Of a DNA stretch of 64,000 nucleotides, positions 10,031 through 20,624 are shown piece by piece. Each line of letters opens with the position of its first letter. The stretch's first letter is position 1. Source of the stretch: Apodemus sylvaticus (lineage: Eukaryota; Chordata; Mammalia; Rodentia; Muridae); NCBI RefSeq assembly GCF_947179515.1, contig NC_067485.1:75370646-75434645 (forward strand). Reading direction: 5' to 3'. A model generated the notes under the pieces. That model did no database searches. It had not been told where the DNA came from and was given only the letters and a program-made list of their open reading frames with translations. The position numbers and the translations under genes are program-made.

Positions 10031-10806
10031 GACTCATAATAAATTAAATTTATTTTAAAAAAGATATTGGGTCATTTCCTTTGTGGCAGAAATACTGATC
10101 ATATGCTAATTCTGCTTTTTCTAATTTTTAAGTTTTTGTATTATTTCCCATCATGTGCATGCTGACTTACATTCCTACTGCCAGTATATAATGATTGTTT
10201 CTCTCCATACACTCAGATAATATTTCTTGAATATCTCTTGCTTCATGATCCTCTGTAGTATGGTGACCCTTCCGTCAGTGTGTGCAGGGTAAGCATCAGT
10301 CAGTGAGCAACAGTTTGCAAGTGGATAAAGTACCTGCTTTGGCTGTTTCCTGGCCGGGAGTTGGTGTTGTGTCTTTCAGTGGCTTTATACCAGGCTCCTA
10401 AAGCTTGTCCTGGCCTGATCTCTTGCTCTCAGGGTGGCAAGGGCTCATCTGAACAGCAGCCAGTTCAGGGTTTCAGAGCTGCACCTGGAAGATGGAAATT
10501 GCCAGAAGCTCTTTCTGCATCACCTGAGAGGTGCCTCCAGATCCACCCACCCTCTGCCATCACCTCCCTGTCATCAAGCAGGACAGGCAGGTTCCTCCCT
10601 TGCAGCTGCTTCCTTTCTTGCAGAGGCCACATGGGTTTGGAAGGCATTGGAGCTCGCAAGCCACCAAATGTGATCTTCAACATCCCCGAGGCAGCAGCTG
10701 CTGGAGCAACCCAAACCCACCTGGTTTTCCAAAGCCATAATTTTCCTTGTTAAAAAGTGAGAGGAGAGAAGGAGTTTGGGGTGGGGGGAGAAGACTGAGA
10801 AAGAAA
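10031..10806. other. Unassigned sequence, including a moderately G+C-rich stretch (10361-10753)
   Basis: A 130-codon plus-strand frame (10361-10753) overlaps others on both strands. No domain, signal peptide or convincing splice sites are visible. Retained as unassigned. Confidence 0.4.
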
Positions 10807-10851
10807 CACACACACACACACACAACACACACACACAACACACACACACAC

Positions 10852-10914
<63 letters not shown>
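10807..10914. repeat. Compound (CA)n / CAACA microsatellite
   Basis: CA array of about 108 bp with CAA interruptions in its first half and a pure 3' half. The long frames on both strands here are repeat translations. Confidence 0.97.
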
Positions 10915-10916
<2 letters not shown>

Positions 10917-10984
10917 CCCAGCAGCCAACCTTGGGTGCTGTCCCCTAGATGCTGTCCAATTTCTTTTTTGAGCTAGTATTTCTC

Positions 10985-11180
10985 ACTGACTTAGAACTCA
11001 CAAGATAGTCTCAGGAACACCTAAGGATCAAACCTGTCTCTGCCTCCCCAGCAAAAGGACTACATGTGGGTAAGGCACTATTCCTGGCTGGTATTTGTTA
11101 TGTGGGATTTAGGAATCAGGCTCAAGTTCCTATGTCTGCAAGGCAAGCATTTTACTAGCTAAACTATCTCCCCAGTTGCA
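10985..11180 (-). repeat. B4-family SINE, antisense
   Basis: On + it shows tgcctccccagcaaaaggac ... tgcaaggcaagcattttact agctaaactatctccccag, i.e. the reversed tRNA-like head (ctggggagatagtttagct) and B1-like body of B4. Confidence 0.75.
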
Positions 11181-11205
11181 AATACTGAGTTTTAGAAGTG
11201 CCAGA

Positions 11206-11430
11206 ACATCTCTGCATGTTTCTGTCTCTCTTCCTGTTTGTCTCTTCTTTCTTTTTATCTGTTTCCATGTTTCTCTGTCTCTCTGTGTGTCTCTTTCTGT
11301 GTCTATCTCTGTCTCCTCTTTGTCTCTGTTTATCCCTCTCTCTCTGGCTCTCTTTTATTTCTTTCTGTTTCTGTTTCTCTCTGTTTCTCTCTCTCTCTCT
11401 TTCTCTCTCTCTCTCATGTGTGTGTATGTG
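11206..11430. repeat. (CT)n/(TTTCTG)n pyrimidine-rich block
   Basis: Interrupted CT, TCTG and TTTCT units ending in a GT run. It gives long hydrophobic or serine-leucine frames without biological meaning. Confidence 0.9.
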
Positions 11431-11474
11431 TGATATGTATATGAATATACATATATGGTAACTTCTAGCTCATA

Positions 11475-11660
11475 TACCCACACATACACAGAGAACACAC
11501 ACAGACACACAGTTGCACAGTACCTGAATATCAATACACACATTTAACACAAACACATACACATACACACACACACATATAGACACAAAGAGCATACACA
11601 CAAACACATATAGTTGCACAGGTACCTGTATACAAAATATACACTCATATAATACACACA

Positions 11661-11706
<46 letters not shown>
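11475..11706. repeat. (CA)n and diverged CA/TA repeats
   Basis: Interrupted CACATA units, ending in a purer CA array at 11654-11705. Confidence 0.95.
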
Positions 11707-11708
<2 letters not shown>

Positions 11709-12529
11709 TGTTCCTTCTGAGGTAAAATTAGGTGTTGTGGCACTGAACACAGAGGCTTAGTTAGAGACATGGCAGCCACTTACGACATCCCGTGGCCTGT
11801 GGCCTTCAGCAATGGAGTGCTACAGGGAGCTGTGAAGCTTGTCAGGGGGACTTATCTGACCTTTGCCTGGTAAGCTGGAATTGCTTTACGCCTGGCTTCT
11901 CACAGACTAATAGCACTTTTGAGTCTAGCTTAGGTTATCACCTGACATCCCTGAAATCCATTTCTAAGGTAAAAGGAATGCTTAATTGGGGAGGAGGTGT
12001 GTATCCATTTTTAATGAAAGAAGTAAAATAAAATAAAAACCCTTGATGTCAGATTTTGCTATGGCATCTCTGACTACCTGTTACCACTGGGACCTGGCCG
12101 CCTCATTGGAACAAAAGGTGGGCATGGCTTCTTTGATTTGGGTCTATCTTGCTCAGTCATGTAATGGATTGTGAAGGCCATGGGAAAATGCCTTTGCATG
12201 GCTCCTCATCTATTTCCGCTTCTATTTTTAATTTAATTAATTTTTTTCTTGAGATATATGTTAGCCCATGTGATCTGGTCTGTCCTGACTCACATTCTTC
12301 CCTTTTTTGCCTCTTAAGGGTTGGAACAACTGGTATGTGTCTCTGTGCCTTATGATATTCTTGTCACCTGTAGATGGGAGACAGTAAGATTAATAAAAGA
12401 CATGCTTTCGTAAAACTCACAAGTTTCCACACATAACAATTAAAGCAAGACATTCAAAAGTATATAGATAACTGGATTCTTCTCCTGGTAAATGAACTGT
12501 CAAGGAAAATTGACTTCCAAGCCAACTGT
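11707..12529. other. Unassigned sequence
   Basis: A 79-codon plus-strand frame (11792-12031) has no recognisable family. The rest is unassigned. Confidence 0.45.
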
Positions 12530-12665
12530 TGGCTTAGGGCTGTGATCCCAGCACTCAGGAGGCTTGGGTTGGATTGTTGAGAGTTCAAGGCCAGCCTGGG
12601 AGACAATAACTATTTCCATGTCAGCCAGGCTACTTAAGAAGACTTTGTGTATAAACAACAATAAA
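12530..12665 (+). repeat. B1-type SINE
   Basis: The blocks ggctgtgatcccagcactca ... gttcaaggccagcctgggag define a diverged B1 with an A-rich tail (ataaacaacaataaaac). Confidence 0.85.
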
Positions 12666-13121
12666 ACAGATCAATATAACAAAAAACCCTCTCTCAAATC
12701 CCCCATCACTGCCACTAACACCAGCACCACCAAGAAATAGGCTATCTGACATCTGTCAGGACACATGAATTCTCCAGAAGTTTTCTTGACCTGAGTAAGC
12801 TAGTCTACAGGCTGGAATTTTGGTGTGGGATCCTCAGGGTTCATTTTGTAGATAGGATCACACTGGTGGACACTGCATGAATCTAATCTCTCCTTGTGAA
12901 AAAAAATGTGAGAGACACTGGGCTGCGTAAGATCTACTCACCTGCCCACCAGCCTATCCAGCCACAACAGAGAACCTATGTCCTTGGGCTCCCTATGACT
13001 GGTTGATTCTCAGTGACTCTCCTTGTAGTATGAAGAGTTGTTGGCATGGTATAAGTTGTGGTGGAAAGAGTAACAAACAGATTTGATTGGTTGGTAAATT
13101 AAAGGGACAAACAAGAAAACC
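12666..13121. other. Unassigned sequence
   Basis: Nothing recognised beyond ordinary sequence. Confidence 0.45.
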
Positions 13122-13345
13122 TTTGGGGCTGGGGAGGTGGCTTGACTGTAAAACGCTTGCCTCACAAGCATGGAAGTTTGAGTTGGGTCCTCAGAACCCA
13201 CATTTAGAAAGCCAGATATAGTGGTATACTCTGGTATATTTAGCCTTGGGGAGGTAGAGACAGGCAGATCCACAGGGTGTGATGTCTGGCCAGTCAGCCT
13301 AATCAGTTAGCTTCCAGGACAAAGAGACCCTGTCTCAAACTGTGC
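13122..13345 (+). repeat. B4A-type SINE, near full length
   Basis: The ggggctggggaggtggcttg head with tRNA-like continuation (acgcttgcctcacaagcatg), the middle ccttggggaggtagagacag, and the end aggacaaagagaccctgtct match the B4 architecture: a tRNA/ID-like left half fused to a B1-like right half. Confidence 0.88.
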
Positions 13346-13944
13346 AATGGATGGTGTTTGAGGAGCTACAGCTAACATGACCTTCTCACCTCTGCATTCT
13401 GGTGTGCCTGTTCTCCCCAAGACTCAACAACTTCCAAGCAACAGCAACACTGTATAGCTACCAGGTTGTGATCCATATTGGAATGATGTGTAACTTTTCT
13501 GTCTAGGTATTGATGAAATGAAGTTCAGCAACTCATTGGAGCCACCAATGTCCTTGGTTCAAACAGCAAGTCTTGCAAGAGTGGCCCAATTCTTATGATT
13601 AATATGACATTTACCTTGCAGATAGACAAGGCTAAAATTTCAGAAGTCTATATATACCGTGTCTCAGAAGAGTCCAAAGAAGAGATGCAGTTTTAATATC
13701 TACATGTAGCTTCTGGATCCATTAATGGGAAAGAGCAACTGGGGATTTGAGCAAAGATGCATAAAAACGATTTGAATTTACTGAGTAAATAGTAGGCAAT
13801 TCCAAGTTCTCTTTAGGGATAATTCAGAAACTGGATCAAAGAGCCAAAGATGGAGGACACTTGTATTATGACAGCTCTCCAGAGAGAGACAGTGTTCGTG
13901 CTTCCTGTTCTTGATTAAAAGTCAAATGATGGTGTATTATACCA
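13346..13944. other. Unassigned sequence
   Basis: No coding or repeat signature recognised. Confidence 0.45.
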
Positions 13945-14000
13945 TCATTTATTTTCTTGTTGCTGTGATGGAATATCTGACAGAAGCCACTTGAGGAAAG
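13945..14000 (-). repeat. Start of a rodent LTR-like repeat, cut by the assembly gap
   Basis: The text tgttgctgtgatggaatatc tgacagaagc is the reversed 3' end of the rodent MaLR/ORR1-MT-like repeats also seen at 28855 and 52292. It runs straight into the N gap. Confidence 0.5.
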
Positions 14001-14200
14001 NNNNNNNNNNNNNNNNNNNNNNNNNNNNNNNNNNNNNNNNNNNNNNNNNNNNNNNNNNNNNNNNNNNNNNNNNNNNNNNNNNNNNNNNNNNNNNNNNNNN
14101 NNNNNNNNNNNNNNNNNNNNNNNNNNNNNNNNNNNNNNNNNNNNNNNNNNNNNNNNNNNNNNNNNNNNNNNNNNNNNNNNNNNNNNNNNNNNNNNNNNNN
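14001..14200. other. Assembly gap (200 N)
   Basis: Exactly 200 undetermined bases. Frames reported across it are meaningless. Confidence 1.
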
Positions 14201-14997
14201 GTGCTAAACCGAATGGAGACTTTCCAGTTGCATGTTTGTGCCAACCATTATTAACTGAGCAAAGGCTATCTGAGTAAGGCGGCCAAAGAGACAAAAGGCA
14301 TGACAAAGACCTTTCCCCTGGAGGACCTTTCCAGACTCAGAGGAGCCATGCAGTCTACCCTCACAGATCTATAGCCATTCAAAGGCCTAGGTCTGTGTTT
14401 ATGAAAAGGCTTGCTCCTTTCAGTACCAACAGGGGCTGGCACCCTGAGACACATTTCAGTACATAGCGATTAAGGAGCAACCGGTATTCCCAGAAAGAAA
14501 GGGAGTCTTTGCTGAGGTGCCTTTTCCGAGACAGAGGAAAAGGAAGCAGGCTCAGTGGAGTGCTTAGAGAAGACCAGTTGAGTTAGTTCTTAAGGCAGAT
14601 GAAGATTCAAAGGAATAATGAGAACATATTCCCTGGGGCTGAGAAAGGCTTGATAAATTCATATCTAGGCTTGAAGGAGTTTATGTCGAAGGGAGGGAGG
14701 AGAGATTACAAAGCTCTAAAACTCCTGGAGAGTAGCTCAGGCTCAGGCTCACGCACGTGCTGGAGGTCAGGACTGGAGTGGACAGGCTCTTACCAAGGCT
14801 CTGCTTGGTTCAGGTCTGACTGATCTCTTTCCAGTGGTTGTAAGGTAGGGAGTGCCTGAGTGATTCTTGCCATTCCTGGGAATAGAATAGAAACTTCACC
14901 AGGTATGTGAGGGCAACCTTCTTTCCCTTAGAAGGGTGTTGTGAGCATTCCTTTGGGGTGTTTTGTTAACTACTTAAGCATATTTTCTTTAAATTCA
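14201..14997. other. Unassigned sequence
   Basis: No repeat or gene recognised. The frames are short and overlapping. Confidence 0.45.
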
Positions 14998-15681
14998 TTC
15001 CTCTCCTCCCCTCCCCTCTCCTCTCCCCCCTCCCCTCCCCTCTCCCCCCTCCCCCTCCCCTCTCCCCTCCCTTCCCCTCTCCTCTCCCCTCACCTCTCCT
15101 CCTCTCCCCTCTCCCCCTCCCCCTCACCCTCCCCTGTCCCCTCCCCTCCCCTCTCCCCCCTCCCCTCCCTTCCCTTCTCCCCTCCCCCTCCCCTGGCCCT
15201 CCCCTCCCTTCTCCCCGCCCCTCCCCTCCCCTCCCCTCCCCTGTACCCTCCCCCTCCCCTCCCCTCCCCTGTCCCCTCCCCTCCCTCCCCTCCCCTCCCC
15301 TGTCCCCTCCCCTCCTCTCCCCTCCCCCTCCCCCTCCCCTCCCCCCTCCCCCCTCCCCTCCCATCCCCCTCTCCCCTCCCCTCTCCCCTCCTCCCTCCCC
15401 TCCCCTCCCTTCCCCTCCCCCCTCTCCTCCCTTCTCCTCTCCTCCCCTCTCCTCCCCTCCCCTCCCTTCTCCTCTCCTCTCCTCTCCTCCCTTCTCCTCT
15501 CCTCCCCTCTCCTCCCTCCCCCTCCCCTCCCCTCCCCTCTCCTCTCCTCTCCTCTCCTCCCCTCCCTCTCCCCTCTCCTCCCCTCTCCTCCCTTTCTCCT
15601 CTCCTCTCCTCTCCTCCCTTCTCCTCCCTCCCCTCCCCCTCCCCTCCCCTCCCTCCCCTCTCCTCTCCTCTCCTCTCCTCT
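14998..15681. repeat. 684-bp polypyrimidine tract, (CCCCT/CTCCT)n
   Basis: Almost uninterrupted C/T on the + strand, built from CCCCT, CCCT, CTCCT and CTCCC units with only scattered purines. The 260-codon plus and 249-codon minus open frames are artefacts of a sequence that cannot form stop codons. Homopurine-homopyrimidine tracts of this kind can adopt triplex DNA; the G-rich strand can also form quadruplexes. Confidence 0.98.
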
Positions 15682-15734
15682 GCATTCCTCCCCACCCTCC
15701 CATCACCTTTCTCAAGTAGTTAGAGCTTTAAAGT

Positions 15735-15985
15735 AGTCCCAGCTGGGGCAGTGAGAAGCTCGGAGAATAAAGGCCTGGATACCAACCCTGAGCTTATCCC
15801 AGGGACTTCCATGGTAGAATGAGGGACTTGATTCCTATGAGCTGTCCTCTGACCTCCACATGTGCTATGTTGGCATGTACTTTCACACATGTATACTCAC
15901 ATATGATTTCACATGTATTACCAGCACACGCATACAAAACACCCAGACATACTAAAATAAAATTTAAAATATATATAGTAGTCAG
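15735..15985 (+). repeat. B4-type SINE, diverged
   Basis: Contains a head-like part (agctggggcagtgagaagct) and the characteristic 3' block gagctgtcctctgacctcca catgtgctatg, followed by a CA/TA-rich tail. Confidence 0.65.
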
Positions 15986-16135
15986 ATATACAAATGGACA
16001 GATGTGAATGACAAACCAAATAGTAAATGAAATTAGATATGAACTAAAAATCTTCACCAAAGGAATGCATTGCTTCCAAGGAGCTAATAATTGAAGATGA
16101 GGACAATTCAGATGTACATAGTGGGTCTAACCCCC

Positions 16136-16138
<3 letters not shown>

Positions 16139-16168
<30 letters not shown>
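16139..16168. repeat. (AC)n microsatellite
   Basis: About 15 perfect units. Confidence 0.95.
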
Positions 16169-16172
<4 letters not shown>

Positions 16173-16278
16173 AGCAGTCTGTGTTTCTAATAATATAGTA
16201 TTTATTTATATACCAATCAATTAGCTGCAACCAATTATGCAATTTCTGAAAGAACCCAGAGAAACTAGATTAAACACG

Positions 16279-16310
16279 TGTCGAGGGAAACACCTGTCGA
16301 GGGAAACACC
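16279..16310. repeat. Perfect tandem duplication of a 16-bp unit
   Basis: The unit tgtcgagggaaacacc occurs twice in direct succession (16279-16294 and 16295-16310) without mismatch. Confidence 0.95.
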
Positions 16311-16394
16311 TCAAACATAACACAGCTTGAGCACATGTCTTTCTTTCAGTACATTTGGACACCAATCCAGTCTGGCTCAGAGCAGAGCATGAAG

Positions 16395-16470
16395 AGTATC
16401 TGGCCTGGTCTACAGAGTGAGTTCCAGGACAGCCAGTGCTACACAGAGAAACCCTGTCTCAAAAAAAATT
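16395..16470 (+). repeat. B1 SINE, right-end fragment
   Basis: The run cctggtctacagagtgagtt, then ccaggacagccagtgctaca and cagagaaaccctgtctcaaa, is the near-consensus 3' end of B1 with an A-tail. The left part is missing. Confidence 0.9.
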
Positions 16471-16509
16471 ATGAATTTCTGATTTAACTTCTTAAAATAT
16501 GTGTGTACA

Positions 16510-16760
16510 TATTCCTGTGGGTGGATGCGGTGTGCATGTATGAATGTATATGCATAAATATGCCCATGTGTGAAAGCTACAGGTTAACCTTTAGATATTC
16601 CTTTGTAAGCATCCATCTCTCCCTTTCTCTCTACCCGACCCTTCTCCTTACAGGATCTCTTACTAATTTGGCTAGGCTGGTAGACCAGCAAGCCCTAAGG
16701 ATCTTCCTGTTTCTGTCCCCCAGCTCTGGGAAGGTAAGCAAGCACTGCCTGCCAGGCCTC
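16510..16760 (-). repeat. B4-family SINE, antisense
   Basis: The + text taatttggctaggctggtag, ccagcaagccctaaggatct tcctgtttctgtccccc is the reverse of B4 ('ggaggatccctggggcttgctggccagccagcctagcc'). Confidence 0.8.
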
Positions 16761-17914
16761 ACATTCTACTTGGGTGCTAGTTATCAAGCACTAAAGAGTT
16801 GGAGGCTTAGGCTTCTTTCAAAACCACTTAAATTTGGTTGATTTGAACAAAGACATGTTGGATCGCAGACAGTTGTTCCTATAATAGTTACAAATTCCGA
16901 AGGAACAGGCTGGGCATCTATGGAGCCTCCTTCTACTCCTGAACCCTCAACAACTTGTCTAATCCATCCCTCCACAAGCTACTATTCACTAGGTAACCAA
17001 GGGACTAAAAATCTTTCCCTGGATGACTGTCATGCTGGATTTAGTCATGGTGTTTTTCTTAAACAATGGATGACAGCATCATTTTTTCTCCTGTTTGTCT
17101 ACTGTGCTGACTCCAGAGGATTGGTGGGAAATAAGATGTCCTTTTTTTTTTTGTTTGTTGTTAAAACCATAAAATCAACAGGCAGAAAGATACTCCTTTT
17201 TTGATATTTCTGTTCAAATCACAGGTGACCCTTGTCCAGGTTAGAGTTTCAGGCGCCTGGTGGCTACCTTCCAACAGGACAGCTGTGCTTGTCAAAGGGC
17301 CATAAAAGATGGGACCAGGATGAGCTGCTGTGTCCTGGGGACCCCGAGGGCTAGCCTGAAGTGCTTGCCTCTCTTCTCCTTGCCTCTCCTTTAATGGACA
17401 TATTCGCCCAACTGACTTTCTAGGCCAGGGTTCCTAAGCCCTGCTTTGCAGTAGAATTAATTTAAATAGGTATGCGACAAAAGAGGAAGAGTCTACAGGG
17501 GGAAGAGCCCATCACCTTTAATTTCTAAATGCTTCTGGCATCCTGAAGAAACCTATAACTTTGTAAAAAGCCCCAGTGGCATCAAACGATGGCGAAAGGC
17601 TTCATCCGTGTCTTTTCTACTGGGCATGAGCGGTTTCTTTCTTCCCATAGTATGGAAGAGCTGGTTGCTTTCAGTTTGGCCCTCCAGGAAACTCAATTAA
17701 ATTGTGCTAGGCAGTATTCTTCTCTATTTTGTCGGAAATTTCATTTGTGAATTTGTAGTTGAGGTATTGGTCCCATAGGGGCTCTGGGTACTCGTATAAC
17801 TTTTACTTAATTTAAAGTTAAAAACTAGTTAATAAATTGGTGGTATGAGCCTCAACTCTTTCTAGTGTATTTTTTGAAACTTTTAGTTTCAGTTTGGAGT
17901 CTACCTTTCAAGCC
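16761..17914. other. Unassigned sequence
   Basis: Includes a T-run with TTTG units at 17143-17162. The 94-codon frame at 16920-17204 reads into that run and has no recognised domain. No gene is supported. Confidence 0.45.
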
Positions 17915-18000
17915 ACACGCATTTCCCTGTGGTTCACACTACCTTTGCGGCGGCTGGGATGTCACTCTAGTTGCCTTGGCAACGCGAAATATTTGCAGGA
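17915..18000. promoter_or_regulatory. Candidate regulatory segment with a palindromic RFX X-box
   Basis: At 17970-17983 lies gttgccttggcaac, arms of six with a two-base spacer, matching the X-box bound by RFX-family factors. A RUNX-type core, tgtggtt, lies at about 17930. Several CpGs cluster nearby (gcggcgg, aacgcg). Activity is an inference; no transcript is seen beside it. Confidence 0.4.
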
Positions 18001-18019
18001 GATAAAACAAACCTCTCAG

Positions 18020-18060
18020 GTTTTTCTTTTTCTTTTTTCTTTTTTTTTTTTTTTTTTTTG
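18020..18060. repeat. T-rich tract
   Basis: TTTTTC units leading into about 23 consecutive Ts. It may be the A-tail of an unrecognised minus-strand retroposon. Confidence 0.9.
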
Positions 18061-18182
18061 TCTTTACAACAAAAAGGTGAATTCAGTAATACCTTTCAGT
18101 AGTAGAGCTGGATTCTTTTTTCCCAACCTGCCAAATGAGAATAGATGGTCCTGTTGTGCTTTTACTTGCTTAATAACAAAGA

Positions 18183-18500
18183 AGGGCCTGGCAAGATGGC
18201 TCAGTTGGTAGAGTGCTTTCTGCATAAGCAGGAAACCATATCTGTCTCCAACACCCACACGAAAAGTCAAGTGAGGGATGTGTACCTGTTACTCCAGTGC
18301 TGGGAAGCAGAGACAGGAGGATCCCTGGAATTTGATGGCATTCAAATTGTTCCAGGGGAGTTCCAGGAGTCTGTCTTAAAAATTAAGGTAGGCTGTGGGT
18401 CTCTGCATCTGTCCCCATCAGAGGAGAAGAGGAAGAAGGAATGGTGGAAGACACTCTGTGAGGCGAGGGCCAGTAGGAGCGGGAGAGCTGATACTGGAAT
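18183..18500 (+). repeat. B4A-type SINE
   Basis: Head gggcctggcaagatggctca gttggtagag, middle ctggg-aagcagagacaggaggatcc, and a downstream C/A-poor tail. It is an almost complete B4, diverged toward the 3' end. Confidence 0.85.
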
Positions 18501-18544
18501 ATAAAGTGAATATATAAATTAATTAATGAAAAAAAAACCTATGG

Positions 18545-18720
18545 TAGGGGTTGCTGTGGGAAGGGCTTGCTCTCAAGCCTGAGGACCTGACTTCTATCCC
18601 CAGGTGTCCTTTGATGGAAGGAGAGAACTGAGACCAGTTATCCTCTAACTGTCATGTGTCACGCCCACAGCCACACCCGCCTACTCACACCCCCACACAA
18701 TAACAGTGGTTTACCTCATC
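18545..18720 (+). repeat. tRNA-derived SINE (B3/B4 group)
   Basis: The head-like aagggcttgctctcaagcct gaggacctgac is followed by ggaaggagagaactgagacc ... cctctaactgtcatgtgtc and a C/A-rich end. This layout is typical of B3/B4-related elements. Confidence 0.65.
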
Positions 18721-18929
18721 TCCCAGTGTAGCTGAGGAAGGCCTCTTTGCCTCTTCCTCCTTCTCTCCTCTTCCCTCTGTTCTCCTCTCTGTAGTTCAAA
18801 GAAGTTGATGAATTCCAATTGAGCGAGATTGGGCAGAAGCAAGGTCTAATTTTCCTGATTTGACCAACAGAACCAGGTAGATGGATTAGCAGAATGATCC
18901 AAGTTATGAATGACTTGAAGCTCTCTGAT

Positions 18930-19015
18930 CCTGCAATCCCACCAGCCTGCTTAACCTCCTTGAGTTTTGTGCCTCCTTCTAAAATGTGAATATAGTCACT
19001 GATGAGTTAAGTGAG
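18930..19015 (+). repeat. Possible MIR fragment
   Basis: The words cttaacctccttgagttttg and cctccttctaaaatgtgaat follow the MIR core ('acctctctgtgcctcagtttcctcatctgtaaaatg'). Confidence 0.45.
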
Positions 19016-19019
19016 AGCC

Positions 19020-19250
19020 AGCCCACCAGTACAGTTCTGGGCTTGTATCCCAGTTATTACGATTTGGGAGACTGAGTCAGAAGGATGGCAAATTCAAGGG
19101 TAACTAGGGTAAACCAGGAGCCCACGGCCAGCTTGAGCAAGTCAGTGAGAAACTGTCAAAATAAAAAGAACACAGAGGGCTGAGGCTATCTGTGGCACAG
19201 TGCTCAGCCGGTGTGCATGAGGCTCAAGATTCAATCTCTTATAGATATAA
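19020..19250 (+). repeat. B1/ID composite SINE, diverged
   Basis: A weak B1 half (cttgtatcccagttattacg ... gaaactgtcaaaataaaaag) is followed by an ID-like segment (agggctgaggctatctgtgg ... gcatgaggctcaagattcaa). Confidence 0.55.
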
Positions 19251-19365
19251 TTTTAAAATTGTAAATGTTTAGTAGTCTACCTGTCAAGGATCTCCCACAA
19301 TAACCTTCACTGTTACCTGAAAGCTGTTGAGCTGCAGTGTCATTTATGTAGGTGCTGCCCTTAAC

Positions 19366-19396
19366 AACAGCAGCAACAACAACAGCAACAACAACG
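19366..19396. repeat. (CAA)n/(CAG) short repeat
   Basis: Interrupted AAC and AGC triplets, about ten units. Confidence 0.85.
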
Positions 19397-19881
19397 ACAG
19401 TTATGGAAATGGTTAGGAAGTCCATTCATTTTCTTTAATCCAGTATGCACCACAATCGGTGGATTAAAGGTTTTATATGTTTATTTGTTTTTACTAGTAG
19501 CAAAATTATTGAACTAAGGAAATTCTATTTTTCTTTGCTGGTTGTTTTCTTTAATACCCTCCTCTCCAGTTATGACAAGAAGAGCTGTTAGTCCTTATGG
19601 AATTGATTAGATGGGTGTGAGACAAATGATGTAATTTGAAAAACAAAGCAAAGCAAAGCCAAAAAGCACACACCTGTCTGAGAAACAGGGGTAGCATGAA
19701 TTGATGACCCTGTGGTGGCACGATTGTGTGACGTCCTCGCCTCCGGTTTTTTACCTTTCTGTAATGGTAATCTGCATATTTTAAGAATGCTGTGCTCAAA
19801 ATACATATCTGATTCTCTCCTGATTTCCATGTTCTGATGTGACTATGAAATCCTCAATATGGAGGTAAAGTGTGTATTGTA
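19397..19881. other. Unassigned sequence
   Basis: Nothing recognised. Two short minus-strand frames overlap without homology cues. Confidence 0.4.
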
Positions 19882-20095
19882 GGGGCTGGTGGGTGGCTCA
19901 GTGGTTAAGAGTACTGGCTGTCCTTTAGGGGGCCTAGATTTGATACCCAGCATCTTCATGGTGGTTTACAACTGACTTTAATTCCAGTTTCAGGGTGTCC
20001 AGTGCCCTCGTCTGCACTCTGGGGCATGCTCACAATGCATGTATGTACATGCAGGCAAAACACTCATACACACAAACTCCAAATAGCTAAGTCAG
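19882..20095 (+). repeat. B2/B3 SINE
   Basis: Near-consensus head ggggctggtgggtggctcag tggttaagagtactggctg, then the B2/B3 body (ccagtttcagggtgtccagt gccctcgtctgc) and tail (catgcaggcaaaacactcat acacacaaa). The internal polymerase III A and B boxes are still recognisable. Confidence 0.92.
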
Positions 20096-20261
20096 CAGAA
20101 ATAAGAGCTGTAGACAGAAGGTGTCCCTCCTTGAGGACATGGAGGTATTTAAGGACCACTGAAGGGAAGAAGGCATCTGGAGGTCGACATCAGTCTAGCA
20201 TAGAACCAAGTTGTTGTGATCATAAAAATAGAAAGCGGTTAGAGAATATAGTATATGGTGG

Positions 20262-20624
20262 TGTGGGGGAAAGGGGTGCCCCAGTGGGCCCATGCCCAGG
20301 CATCCCTTCCCCTGAGGGACCAGACACACACCAGCATAGTACAGAATAGAGTTTATTCAGGGTATGGGATGGGAGTTAATGGGGTCATGGAGGCAGAGAA
20401 AGGCAGAGAGAAGGAGAGAGCAGAGAAGTAGAGACCGGCCATGACCATGTGGAGAGGGGGGAGGGGAGGAGAGCCCAAGAGGGGCAGAGAGAGAAGCTGA
20501 GAGTGAGAGGGGGAGGAAGGGGGGAGGGAGGGAGGAGGGGCTTAGCAGCTCTTTTTATAATAGGCCAGGCCTACCTGGCTGTTGCCAGGTAACTGTGGGG
20601 TGGAGCTTAGACGGGACCCTAACA
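20262..20624 (-). mobile_element. Solo LTR-like element (ERV class, unnamed), copy 1
   Basis: Read on the minus strand it begins TGTTAGGGT, carries an X-box-like gttacctggcaac (20581-20593), a TATAAAA at about 20554, a pyrimidine-rich segment, AATAAACTCTATTC near 20345, and ends CCACA. This is the order expected of U3-R-U5. A second copy lies at 24302. No retroviral genes adjoin, and no clean target duplication was found. Confidence 0.75.

Noticed and set aside
11470..11750. Cysteine/valine-rich minus-strand frames
   Set aside because: Translations of (CA)n/(TG)n repeats. The frames at 10574-10976 have the same origin.
13866..14306. 146-codon minus frame across the gap
   Set aside because: Most of it is undetermined N sequence.
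14941..15723. 260-codon proline/serine-rich frame on plus and 249-codon glycine/arginine/glutamate-rich frame on minus
   Set aside because: Direct translation of a C/T-only tract, which cannot make stop codons. No real coding features.
19882..19960. tRNA-like sequence with internal polymerase III boxes
   Set aside because: It is the head of a B2/B3 SINE, not a tRNA gene; the body and tail of the SINE follow. The same applies to the ID heads at 26165 and 32183.
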